From NCBI GenBank assembly GCA_014192425.1, contig BJHK01000015.1:1-64000 (forward strand): a stretch of DNA of 64,000 nucleotides, written 5' to 3'. Each line of letters starts with the position of its first letter. The stretch's first letter is position 1. A program made the position numbers and the translations under genes. The stretch is from Planctomycetia bacterium. Lineage in GTDB: Bacteria > Planctomycetota > Planctomycetia > Pirellulales > UBA1268. This document shows, in pieces, positions 8,766 through 16,699 of the stretch. Below the pieces are notes generated by a model. It did no database searches and was not told where the DNA came from. It saw nothing but the letters and a program-made list of their open reading frames with translations.

Positions 8766-9635
8766 ATGTCGCAGCCCTCCGCAGCCACCGTCGCCTCCCC
8801 GTCCGGCGTCGCCGGCTGGCTCGTCGGTCAGGTGGCGAATGTCGGCGGTTTCACGATGGGCTGGATCGCCGGGGTCGGCGACGTGGTGCTGTTCGCCCTG
8901 CGCACGCTGGGCTGGATCGTCGCCCGGCGCCAGCGCCGCGACGTGCTCCTGCCGGCGTTCTATGGCATCGGCGTCCTGTCGCTGCCCGTCGTCGCCCTCA
9001 CCGGCCTGTTCATCGGCATGGTGCTCGCCGTGCAGAGCTTCGGGCAGTTCAAGGCCCTCGGCCTGGAGACGCGGCTCGGCTCCGTCATCAACCTGTCGCT
9101 GGTCCGGGAGCTGGGCCCGGTGCTGGCGGCGACGATGCTCGCCGGCCGCGTTGGCAGCGCCATGGCGGCCGAGCTGGGCACGATGCGGGTCACGGAGCAG
9201 ATCGACGCCCTGGAGAGCATGGGTGCCAATCCGATCTACTACCTGGTCGTGCCCCGGTTCCTCGGCTGCCTCGTCCTCATCCCGTCGCTGACGGTGATGG
9301 CCGACTTCATGGGCGTGCTCGGCGGCTACCTGTACTCGCACGTCCTCCTCGGGATCGACTACCACCACTACTGGGAGAATTCCCGCGAGTACGTCGATGC
9401 CTTCGACTTCCTGATGGGCATCTTCAAGAGCCTGTTCTTCGGGGCCGCGATCGCGCTGGTCAGCTGCCACCATGGCTTCCATTGCGAGCATGGGGCCGAG
9501 GGGGTGGGGCGGGCCGCCACCAACGCCTTCGTCCATTCCTTCGTGCTCATCCTGCTCCTCGACCTGTTCCTCGGCATCGCCCTCAACAACGTCCACGACT
9601 TCTTCCGGCCGGACGGACCGCGCCGCCTGCTCTGA
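8766..9635 (+). CDS. mlaE: ABC transporter permease, MlaE family
   Basis: 289 residues with about five or six membrane segments. Family hallmarks are visible: [13 protein letters not shown], the conserved loop [36 protein letters not shown]-type region (about residues 117-150), and a [11 protein letters not shown] loop before the last helices. MlaE forms the inner-membrane permease of MCE systems, which move phospholipid between inner and outer membranes. It is the first gene of a three-gene set (permease, ATPase, MCE protein). A segment [18 protein letters not shown] matches the family's CxxGxxxxxGAxGVGxA motif. The start at 8766 gives a short hydrophilic N-terminus; no clear Shine-Dalgarno is seen. 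Confidence 0.93.
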   Translation: MSQPSAATVASPSGVAGWLVGQVANVGGFTMGWIAGVGDVVLFALRTLGWIVARRQRRDVLLPAFYGIGVLSLPVVALTGLFIGMVLAVQSFGQFKALGLETRLGSVINLSLVRELGPVLAATMLAGRVGSAMAAELGTMRVTEQIDALESMGANPIYYLVVPRFLGCLVLIPSLTVMADFMGVLGGYLYSHVLLGIDYHHYWENSREYVDAFDFLMGIFKSLFFGAAIALVSCHHGFHCEHGAEGVGRAATNAFVHSFVLILLLDLFLGIALNNVHDFFRPDGPRRLL

Positions 9636-9657
9636 TATCCCGCCGCCCCACGCCGCC

Positions 9658-10536
9658 ATGCCCTCCAGCATCCCCGCCGCCGTCACCAGCGCCGCCGCGC
9701 CTCCGGTGCTCGCGGTCGTCGACCTCGGCGTGCGGTTCGGCAGCCAGCAGGTGCTGCGGGGGATCTCCCTGGAGATCCCCGCCGGCGAGACGCTGGTCGT
9801 GCTCGGCGAGAGCGGCTGCGGCAAGACCGTGCTCCTCAAGACGCTGATCGGCCTTGTCCGGCCGACCAGCGGCGACGTGCTCCTCGAGGGCGCGTCGCTG
9901 GGCCGGATGTCTGACCGGCAGCTCGCCCAGCTGCGCACCCGGTACGGCTTCGTCTTCCAGGGGGCGGCGCTGTTCGACAGCCACTCGATCGCCGACAACG
10001 TCGCCTTTCCGCTGCGCGAGCACACGCGGCTTCCCGGTGAAGATATCGCCGCCATCGTCACGACGCTCGTCGACGAGGTCGGACTGCCACGGTCGGTGCT
10101 CGGCAAGAAACCGGTCGAGCTCTCGGGGGGGATGCGGAAGCGGGCCGGACTGGCCCGCGCCCTGGCGCTCGACCCTCAGGTCGTGCTCTACGACGAGCCG
10201 ACCACCGGGCTCGATCCGATCATGACTGACGTCATCAACGAGCTGATTCTCAAGGTGCGCGCCCGGCCGCAGGCGACGAGCGTGGTGGTGACGCACGACA
10301 TGCAGACGGCCCGCAAGGTGGCCGACCGGATCATCATGCTCTATCCGGCGTTCCGCCTCCGGCCCGACGAGCCGCAGATCATCTTCAGCGGCACACCCGG
10401 TGAACTCGACCGCTGCCCCGACCCGCGGGTCCGGCAGTTCGTCGAGGGCCGGGCGGGGAGCCGGCTCACGGAGCTTCAGGAGGAGCAGGGACTGCTGGCG
10501 ACGACGGCGGCCGCGGCCGCGGAGGAGGGGAGATGA
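9658..10536 (+). CDS. mlaF: ABC transporter ATP-binding protein, MlaF family
   Basis: 292 residues. Walker A is GESGCGKT, the signature is LSGGMRKRAGLARAL (the Met variant is typical of MlaF), Walker B is VVLYDEPTTGLDP, and the H-loop lies in VVVTHDMQTA. It energises the MlaE permease from the cytoplasm. Its ATG lies 22 bp after mlaE, and its TGA overlaps the ATG of the MCE gene (ATGA at 10533-10536), so the three are almost certainly one operon. An Ala-rich tail of about 15 residues follows the conserved domain. Confidence 0.94.
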   Translation: MPSSIPAAVTSAAAPPVLAVVDLGVRFGSQQVLRGISLEIPAGETLVVLGESGCGKTVLLKTLIGLVRPTSGDVLLEGASLGRMSDRQLAQLRTRYGFVFQGAALFDSHSIADNVAFPLREHTRLPGEDIAAIVTTLVDEVGLPRSVLGKKPVELSGGMRKRAGLARALALDPQVVLYDEPTTGLDPIMTDVINELILKVRARPQATSVVVTHDMQTARKVADRIIMLYPAFRLRPDEPQIIFSGTPGELDRCPDPRVRQFVEGRAGSRLTELQEEQGLLATTAAAAAEEGR

Positions 10537-11600
10537 GCGACCGGGTCGTGGAGTTCCGCGTCGGCGTGATGGTGCTGGCCACGGCGATCATCGCCGGCAT
10601 CCTCGTGGTCCTGTTCGGCGACCTGCCGTCGCTCGTGCAGGCGACCTATCCGCTGAAGATGAGCTTCGAGGATGCCCGGGGCATCGCCACCGGCACGCCG
10701 GTGCGGAAGAACGGGATCCTCGTCGGCCGCGTGCGGAGCGTGACGCTCGAGGCGGCGGGTGGCGCCAACGTGGTCGCCGACATCGATTCCCACATCAGCA
10801 TCTACCGCGACGAGCAGCCGCGGATCGCCAGCACGCTGCTCGGTGATGCCGAGATCCAGCTCGTCCCCGGCACCACCCGGCCGCCGCGGCAGCCGCTGGC
10901 GGCGGACGAGGTGCTCGTCGGCGCCGCCTCGCGGGACCCCTTCGAGGTCTTTGCCACGCTGGAACCGAAGATGGGACGGGCGCTCGACTCGCTCACCGAT
11001 GCCAGCGCCGCGGTGACGAAACTCTCGGCCAACGTCGACAAGATGCTGCTCGGCGACGACGACCGGTTCGAGAAGCTCGTCCGCAAGACCGAGGCGGCGC
11101 TCGACGCCTTCAGCGTCGCGATGGCGAACATCAACGACGTCATGGGCGATCCACAGGCGCGGGCCAAGATCAAGCAGACGCTCGACGGCCTGCCGGACGT
11201 GATTGCCGACCTGCGGACGACGGTGCAGGGGATGGGGACGACGATCGACAGCGCCGACCGCAACCTGCGGAACCTGGAGGGGCTGACGCGGCCGCTGGGC
11301 GAGCGTGGCGAGGGGATGGTGGCGTCGATCGACAAGACGATCGGCCGGCTCGACGAGGTGATCAGCCAGGCGGTCGGGTTCACCCGGGCGCTCAACGAGT
11401 CGCAGGGGACGCTCGGCAAGCTGGTCCGCGACCCGCAGGTCTACGACGACCTCGCCCAGGCGGCAGACAACGTCAACCGGCTGACCCGGGAGCTGCGGCC
11501 GATCGTCAACGACGTCCGCGTGTTCACCGACAAGATCGCCCGCCATCCCGAGCAGCTCGGCGTGAAGGGGGCGCTCGACCGCCGCCCCGGCCTGAAGTGA
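10533..11600 (+). CDS. mlaD: MCE/MlaD family substrate-binding protein
   Basis: 355 residues. One N-terminal membrane helix (about 10-30) anchors the protein. An MCE domain follows (about 38-115) with the typical YPLKMSFEDARGIATGTPVRKNGILVGRV segment. The rest is a long helical region rich in hydrophilic heptads (SLTDASAAVTKLSANVDKML and following), as in MlaD-like proteins that form a lipid tunnel toward the outer membrane. It is longer than E. coli MlaD (about 180 residues) and closer to YrbD/Mce-type proteins of other phyla. No mlaB, mlaC or mlaA gene is adjacent. Confidence 0.92.
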   Translation: MSDRVVEFRVGVMVLATAIIAGILVVLFGDLPSLVQATYPLKMSFEDARGIATGTPVRKNGILVGRVRSVTLEAAGGANVVADIDSHISIYRDEQPRIASTLLGDAEIQLVPGTTRPPRQPLAADEVLVGAASRDPFEVFATLEPKMGRALDSLTDASAAVTKLSANVDKMLLGDDDRFEKLVRKTEAALDAFSVAMANINDVMGDPQARAKIKQTLDGLPDVIADLRTTVQGMGTTIDSADRNLRNLEGLTRPLGERGEGMVASIDKTIGRLDEVISQAVGFTRALNESQGTLGKLVRDPQVYDDLAQAADNVNRLTRELRPIVNDVRVFTDKIARHPEQLGVKGALDRRPGLK

Positions 11601-12195
11601 CGGGGTCCCATGCATCCGGACGTCAGGATGGTCCGGTCACTGGCACCTCCGCAATCCTTTCCGAGCTGCTGAGCGGCTCGTGAGCCTCGAGGGGGGCGGC
11701 CTCGGCGTCCGGTGGCGGCTCGAGAGGTTCGCCGAGGTGTGTCAGCGGCTGACTTCACGCGGGCTTGCGCATCCTGGCCTTCTCCCGCTTGCGAACCGCC
11801 GGTCGTACGTGTCGAAATCGGTGATCGTCAGCGGTGCAGCCATGGCGGCCTCGGAAACCAGGTTCTTGGTCCCGCAGCCCCGCGAAGCGCCCCACTCCTT
11901 CCAGGCTGCGGAAGGCGCAGGATACCGTTTCTCAGCCGATTCCCAGGCGACCGACGCTCGCAGTCGACCGCCGCGGCTGGAACGGTCGATCCGCGCCGCG
12001 CGGTCAAAGGCCATCCCTCTCCTATGGGCACGCGAAAAGCTGTGCTTTTCGCGTGAGCTGCGCTCCCGGGCACCTGATCCGTGAGGTGCTGCATGCTGTT
12101 TGGCCACAGCCTGCTAGGATCGCGCGACCCCGCCCACGGCGCGGCCGGAGGATCCGGCGCGCGAAAGGTGGATCGACGGCCCTGCCGAGGAAGTC
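11601..12195. other. intergenic region without a convincing gene
   Basis: About 595 bp between the Mla operon and the channel gene. Several overlapping open frames exist on both strands, but none has a family motif or a clear start context, and their compositions look like chance. The only structured element seen is the perfect hairpin at 12029-12055, listed separately. Confidence 0.5.
12029..12055. repeat. perfect 12-bp stem, 3-nt loop hairpin
   Basis: CACGCGAAAAGC and its exact complement GCTTTTCGCGTG are separated only by TGT. It lies about 140 bp before the channel gene start. It has no following T-run in either direction, so it is not a standard intrinsic terminator. It could be an RNA stem in a leader or a protein-binding palindrome. 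Confidence 0.7.
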
Positions 12196-12870
12196 ATGCT
12201 GCCGTTCCGCATCACGAACCGTCCCCCGAATCCGAATGGCGGCGCGTGGATCTTCGGCCTGCAACTGCTGCTCGTGATCCTCGTGCCGATCCTCGACGAC
12301 GGCGCGCCGCTCGCCCCACTGGCGTACGTCGCCGTGCTGCTCGGCGTGCTGGCGGCGACGGTCTATCTGCTCGGCTACAGGCGCACCGCGGCGACGATCG
12401 CCGCCGGCGGCGCCGGGATGCTCGGAGTGGTGTTTCTAAGCGGCCTGAAGACCGGCCCGATCCGGTTGCTCCTCTGGGGCACGCTCATGCTGGCCGGGAC
12501 GACGACGGTGGCCCTGACGCTCAAGAGTGCCTTCGCCGCGGGGGTGCCCCCCGTGCAGCGGATCTTCTGCGGCGCGGCCGGCTACGTGATGCTCGGCTTC
12601 GTGTTCGCCGCGATCCACGGGCTGGTCGGCCTCCTCGTCGGGGGCGGCTACGTCGTCGAGTCGGGGGTCGAGCTGGCCCGGCAGATCCATTGGAGCGACT
12701 ATCTCTGGTTGAGCTTTGCCACGCTCACCACCGCTGGTTTCGGTGATGTCGTCACCGTCGGTTCGGCGCCGAGTGCCGTGGCGACGATCGAGGCCCTTGC
12801 CGGGATCCTCTTCCCCGCCACGCTCATCGCCCGCATCGCGTCGCTCGACGACAATGACCGGCGCGAGTGA
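12196..12870 (+). CDS. potassium-channel-like membrane protein (ion_trans_2 pore)
   Basis: 224 residues with about six hydrophobic segments. The pore region lies between the last two (residues about 172-190): WLSFATLTTAGFGDVV. TTAGFGD is a variant of the K+ selectivity filter TVGYGD, with Phe at the Tyr position as in many bacterial two-pore-type channels. No RCK/TrkA or cyclic-nucleotide domain follows; the protein ends shortly after the last helix with SLDDNDRRE. It would conduct K+ or another cation across the inner membrane. It lies alone between the Mla operon and the repeat region. Gating cannot be inferred. Confidence 0.85.
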   Translation: MLPFRITNRPPNPNGGAWIFGLQLLLVILVPILDDGAPLAPLAYVAVLLGVLAATVYLLGYRRTAATIAAGGAGMLGVVFLSGLKTGPIRLLLWGTLMLAGTTTVALTLKSAFAAGVPPVQRIFCGAAGYVMLGFVFAAIHGLVGLLVGGGYVVESGVELARQIHWSDYLWLSFATLTTAGFGDVVTVGSAPSAVATIEALAGILFPATLIARIASLDDNDRRE

Positions 12871-13080
12871 GGTGACGGTGGCGTTGTCGGCACACCGATG
12901 CCGGCCGGCGGGCTGGTATTCCACAGCCTCGTAACGTCGCTCCTGCACGCCCCTGTCATGACCCCGTCGTAGCAGCTTGAGGACATCGAGCTCAAGCACG
13001 ACCCGGATGCGGCCGCCGACGTCGTCCGGCAGTACGACGAGATCAGCGTGACGGGCCTCAAGCTGTGGCCGACGGGGGAG
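12871..13080 (+). pseudogene. possible decayed coding remnant after the channel gene
   Basis: In the same frame as the channel gene and just after its TGA, a protein-like stretch runs GGLVFHSLVTSLLHAP to a TAG at 12970-12972. It then continues QLEDIELKHDPD, DVVRQYDEISVTGLKLW up to the start of the 174-bp repeats. The acidic, low-Arg composition differs from the usual GC-rich chance frames here. I cannot name the family. It may be the wreck of a small gene with an in-frame stop, interrupted by the repeat; it could also be coincidence. Confidence 0.25.
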
Positions 13081-13434
13081 CGGCGAGAGGTTTTTCGCGT
13101 CGTCGCCGCCATCGTGGCCGGCGACGCCTTGGCGGGCCTCCGCCCGCGCGTAAGGCCGCCTTCCCGGCGGCCCGTGCAGTGGCAGCGGCCCGCACGCAGC
13201 GGCCGCAGGCCGCGCCGCGGGCCCACGCCCGGCCGGAAGCCGGGCGGCTCGGCGCGGCGAGAGGTTTTTCGCGTCGTCGCCGCCATCGTGGCCGGCGACG
13301 CCTTGGCGGGCCTCCGCCCGCGCGTAAGGCCGCCTTCCCGGCGGCCCGTGCAGTGGCAGCGGCCCGCACGCAGCGGCCGCAGGCCGCGCCGCGGGCCCAC
13401 GCCCGGCCGGAAGCCGGGCGGCTCGGCGCGGCGA
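13081..13434. repeat. 174-bp direct tandem duplication (two copies)
   Basis: Copy 1 starts at 13081 and copy 2 at 13255, with identical sequence and a period of 174 bp. The first six bases of a third unit (CGGCGA, 13429-13434) close the array. Each unit holds several GC-rich inverted repeats, for example GCCGCC-ttcc-GGCGGC and GCCCGGC-cggaa-GCCGGGC. Open frames cross it because 174 is divisible by three, but their products are Arg/Pro/Ala-rich and not protein-like. It lies downstream of both the channel gene and cphA. Confidence 0.93.
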
Positions 13435-13455
13435 ACCTTGGCTTCGCCCCGCCGA

Positions 13456-13545
13456 GCGTAAGCCTGCGAGGGCCAGGATGGCCTCGCAGGCGCGATACAC
13501 AGCGCGTAAGCCTGCGCGGGCCAGGATGGCCTCGCAGGCGCGATA
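13456..13545. repeat. paired 42-bp hairpin repeats (period 48) after cphA stop
   Basis: Two near-identical 42-bp units (13456-13497 and 13504-13545) each contain CCTGCGAGG...CCTCGCAGG around a CCAGGAT core. The copy nearer cphA has one stem mismatch. They begin 2 bp beyond the cphA stop codon when read on the minus strand. They may therefore act as 3'-UTR stem-loops, for termination or transcript protection. No T-run follows, so a classical intrinsic terminator is not shown. Confidence 0.8.
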
Positions 13546-13546
13546 G

Positions 13547-16500
13547 TCACACCCCCGCCGGCAGCGTGGCGTCGGCGTCGATGATCCGCAGGTACTCGGC
13601 GACGAACTCCCCGTAGCGGGCCTTCACGTCGCTGGCGAGATGCCGATAGCCCGCGATCCGCACCCGGCAGGTCTTCTCCCCGCAGCGGCACGGTCCGCCG
13701 AGGTGCGTGACCTCGTACTCGAACGTGTCGTAGTCCACCGTGATCTCCTCGCCGGCCGGGATCGGCCGCAGGGCGCGGAACTCGATCTGCTTGACGCCGG
13801 AGCGGATCACGACCCCGCAGTTGGGCGCACAGGAATGGTTGACGAGCACCGCCACGCCGTCGGGAACGATGTGCGTCGTGACATCGACCTGGATCGTGTG
13901 CTGGGACCGCTGCCCGGCCTGCTCGCCCCACGTCTTGATGATCGATTCGCCCGCGGCGATGTCGCGGACAGCGCAGACGCCGAGGCCGAGTTTGCCGGCA
14001 CGCACCTCGACCGGCTCGCCGGGCTGGGGCGCCCGCTCGCCGAGACCATGGGCGGCCGGACCGGCGAGCTCGTCGAACGACATCTCGCGCAGCCGGGCCC
14101 CATACCGCTCCGCCAGCCAGGGGAGCGTCTGCTCGACCGTGTCGGGCTGGAGGAGGATCAGATCCCCCGCTGCGGCCGCGTCGAGGACAAGGCCGGCCGC
14201 CTCGGCCCACGTCCCACCCGCCTCGATCGCCACCGGACGGTCGGCCGGCATCCCCTCGCCGATGCCCTGGGAGATGAGCCGCGTGATCTCGCCCGGCTGC
14301 CGGCCACGGATGTAGGCATCCTCGTAGATCACCACGCGCTCGAACGTCCGCCCCAGCAGCCGACCCTGGGTGATCAGGTCCTCGTCGCGCCGGTCGCCGG
14401 CGGCCGAGTAGACGGCGATCCGCCGGGCGGAGGGGAGCTTGTGCATCGTCAGGCAGATCTGCTCCAGCGACGGCACGTTGTGGCCGTAGTCGACCACGAT
14501 CGAGGCCCCCCCGAGGTCGAGGAGATTGAAACGCCCGGGCGACCCGGTCGCGCCGCGGGAGAAGCTCTCCAGCCCGAGCCGGACCAGTTCCAGCGGCACG
14601 CCCATCCGCCACGCTGCGGCGGCACTGGCGAGGACGTTCTCCACCTGGAAGGAGACCAGGCCGCGATGCACCAGCGGCACGCGATCGAGGTGGGCGAGGC
14701 GGGTCTCACGCGGGCCGTCGCAGAGCACGATCCAGCCGTCACGCAGCGTCGCAGCCAGGCCACCCTGCGCCAGGTGCTCGACGATCACCGGATTGGCCGG
14801 GTCGAGACCGAAGTACACCACCTGCCCCTTGCACCACTTCTTCATGGCGACGACGAGCGGGTCGGCCGCGTTGAGCACCGCCGCCCCGCCCGGCCGCACC
14901 GCGGCCACGATTGCCCCCTTCACCCAGGCGATCTGCTCGGGTGTGTCGATCTCCCCGATGCCGAGGTGATCGCCGGAGGCGATGTTGGTGACCACGGCCA
15001 CGTCGCACGTGTCGAAGCCGCAGCCCTCGCGCAGGATGCCTCCTCGCGCCGTCTCGAGCACGGCCGCGTTGACCGACGGATTCGCCAGCACCCGGCGGGC
15101 GCTCTTCGGTCCGCTGCAGTCGCCGGTGTCGATCACCCGGCCGCCGACCGAGACGCACTCGGTGCAGGTCATGCCCACCGTGCCGCCGCCGATCCCGCAG
15201 AGGTGGGAGATGAGCCGGACGACCGTCGTCTTGCCGTTCGTGCCGGTGACGGCGGCGGTGGGAATCCGGCCGTCGTCGCCCGGCGGGAAGAGCATGTCGA
15301 CGATGGCGGCGCCGACGTTCCGCGGCGTTCCCACGGTCGGTTCCAGATGCATCCGCAGGCCGGGGGAGGCATTGACCTCGATGATCACCCCGCGCTGTTC
15401 GAGCGGCTGGCCGATGTCGGCGCTGACGAGGTCGATGCCGGCCACGTCGAGGCCGATGACCCGCGCCGCCTCGACCGCCCGGGCGGCGACGTCGGGGTGG
15501 ACGAGGTCGGTGACGTCTTCGGAGGTGCCTCCCGTGCTGAGGTTGGCGCTGTGCCGGAGAAGGATGGTCCGGCCCGCCTCCACCACGTCGTCGACGGCGA
15601 GGCCCTGCTCGGCGAGCACGGCCACCGCCACCTCGTCGAGGACCACCGGGCTGAGGACGCCCGCATGGTCGCCGCAGCGCCGCGGATCCTCGTTGACGGC
15701 ATCGACGAGCTGACGCACGGTGGCGCTGCCGGTGCCGGTGACAATGGGCGGATGCCGCCGGGCGGCAGCCACCATCCGGCCGCCCACGACGAGCACGCGG
15801 TAGTCGCCGCCGGCGACGAACCGCTCGACCACGACGGCCCGTTCACCCGCATGGGCGACGTGCCAGGCCCGCTCCACCTCCGCGCGGGTGGCGAGGTTCA
15901 CCGACACGCCCTTCCCCTGGTTGCCGTAGCGCGGCTTGACCACCACCGGCAGGCCGATCTCCTCGGCCGCTGCCCAGGCGGCCGCGGGTGAGTCAGCCGG
16001 CTGCCCCTCCGGCACCGGGATGCCGGCCTGGGCGAGGAGCGACCGCGTCAGGTCCTTGTCCTGGGCGATCGTCTCGGCGATGGCGCCGGTGCGATCGGTC
16101 TCCGCGGCGAGGATCCGGCGCTGCTTCGCCCCCTGGCCGAGGCGGACGAGCGAACCCGCCGTGAGCCGGCTGGCGGGGATGCCGCGGGCCGCCGCGGCCT
16201 CGACGATCGACCGCGTGCTCGGGCCGAGCTGCTCGTCGAGGAGCAGCGTTCGCAGCCGCTTGATCTCGCTCGTGACGTCGAACGCGGTGTTGTCGATCGC
16301 CGCCAGCAGCAGCCGCCGCGCGGCGTGCAGGCACTCGATGGCGAACGCCTCTTCCTTGTACTCGACGACCACCTTGTAGACGCCGCTGGTGTTGGTCTCG
16401 CGGGCCCGGCCGTAGCCGACCGGCGAACCGGAGAGTGTCTGCAGTTCGAGCGTGACGTGCTCGAGAATGTGCCCCATCCACGTCCCGCGCCGAAGCCGCT

Positions 16501-16699
16501 CGAAGAAGCCGCCGCGCTCGCCGATCGAGCAGCGGTGCTCGATCATGCTCGGCAGCCAGGCCATGAGCCGGTCGTTGAAGCCGGGGAGCGTGTCGGAGGG
16601 GAATTCCTCGAGCCGGCCGATGTCGACCCAGGCTTCGAGGCAGGGGAAACTGGCCCACTGGTTGGGGCCACGCAGAACCTTGAGCGACTTGATCTCCAT
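13547..16699 (-). CDS. cphA: cyanophycin synthetase with C-terminal SET + post-SET domain
   Basis: 1050 residues, against roughly 870-900 for ordinary CphA. Cyanophycin synthetase builds a poly-Asp backbone and adds Arg (or Lys) to each side chain, using ATP. The CphA N-terminal domain is residues about 1-160. An ATP-grasp domain follows, with VVVKPRYGNQGKGV (Lys255) and IIEVNASPGL (441-447). The Mur-ligase-like domain has P-loop GTNGKTT (486-492), CphA signature ETARGGILR (549-557), TNIASGDHLG and VDYGHNVPS (736-744). The extra part (about 897-1020) is a SET domain: LGLGVCAVRDIAAGE, NHSCAPN (954-960), EEITVDYD (to 991), then post-SET CRCGEKTC with Cys 1004, 1006, 1011. SET proteins are SAM-dependent lysine methyltransferases. 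The frame is continuous across the junction with no stop. The gene is divergent from the ABC/DUF1854 pair. Activity of the SET part is inferred from motifs only. Confidence 0.95.
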   Translation of the reverse strand: MEIKSLKVLRGPNQWASFPCLEAWVDIGRLEEFPSDTLPGFNDRLMAWLPSMIEHRCSIGERGGFFERLRRGTWMGHILEHVTLELQTLSGSPVGYGRARETNTSGVYKVVVEYKEEAFAIECLHAARRLLLAAIDNTAFDVTSEIKRLRTLLLDEQLGPSTRSIVEAAAARGIPASRLTAGSLVRLGQGAKQRRILAAETDRTGAIAETIAQDKDLTRSLLAQAGIPVPEGQPADSPAAAWAAAEEIGLPVVVKPRYGNQGKGVSVNLATRAEVERAWHVAHAGERAVVVERFVAGGDYRVLVVGGRMVAAARRHPPIVTGTGSATVRQLVDAVNEDPRRCGDHAGVLSPVVLDEVAVAVLAEQGLAVDDVVEAGRTILLRHSANLSTGGTSEDVTDLVHPDVAARAVEAARVIGLDVAGIDLVSADIGQPLEQRGVIIEVNASPGLRMHLEPTVGTPRNVGAAIVDMLFPPGDDGRIPTAAVTGTNGKTTVVRLISHLCGIGGGTVGMTCTECVSVGGRVIDTGDCSGPKSARRVLANPSVNAAVLETARGGILREGCGFDTCDVAVVTNIASGDHLGIGEIDTPEQIAWVKGAIVAAVRPGGAAVLNAADPLVVAMKKWCKGQVVYFGLDPANPVIVEHLAQGGLAATLRDGWIVLCDGPRETRLAHLDRVPLVHRGLVSFQVENVLASAAAAWRMGVPLELVRLGLESFSRGATGSPGRFNLLDLGGASIVVDYGHNVPSLEQICLTMHKLPSARRIAVYSAAGDRRDEDLITQGRLLGRTFERVVIYEDAYIRGRQPGEITRLISQGIGEGMPADRPVAIEAGGTWAEAAGLVLDAAAAGDLILLQPDTVEQTLPWLAERYGARLREMSFDELAGPAAHGLGERAPQPGEPVEVRAGKLGLGVCAVRDIAAGESIIKTWGEQAGQRSQHTIQVDVTTHIVPDGVAVLVNHSCAPNCGVVIRSGVKQIEFRALRPIPAGEEITVDYDTFEYEVTHLGGPCRCGEKTCRVRIAGYRHLASDVKARYGEFVAEYLRIIDADATLPAGV

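Noticed and set aside
11601-12195. Small protein gene on the minus strand before the channel gene
   Set aside because: Frames do not hold a consistent reading with a start; a short KREKARMRKPA-like ending is not in frame with any upstream protein-like part.
13081-13545. CRISPR array
   Set aside because: Only two units, of 174 bp and of 48-bp period, without unique spacers between short repeats and without cas genes.
13065-13616. Plus- and minus-strand frames through the 174-bp repeats
   Set aside because: They repeat the same Arg/Pro/Ala-rich segment because 174 is a multiple of three; no start context or family match.
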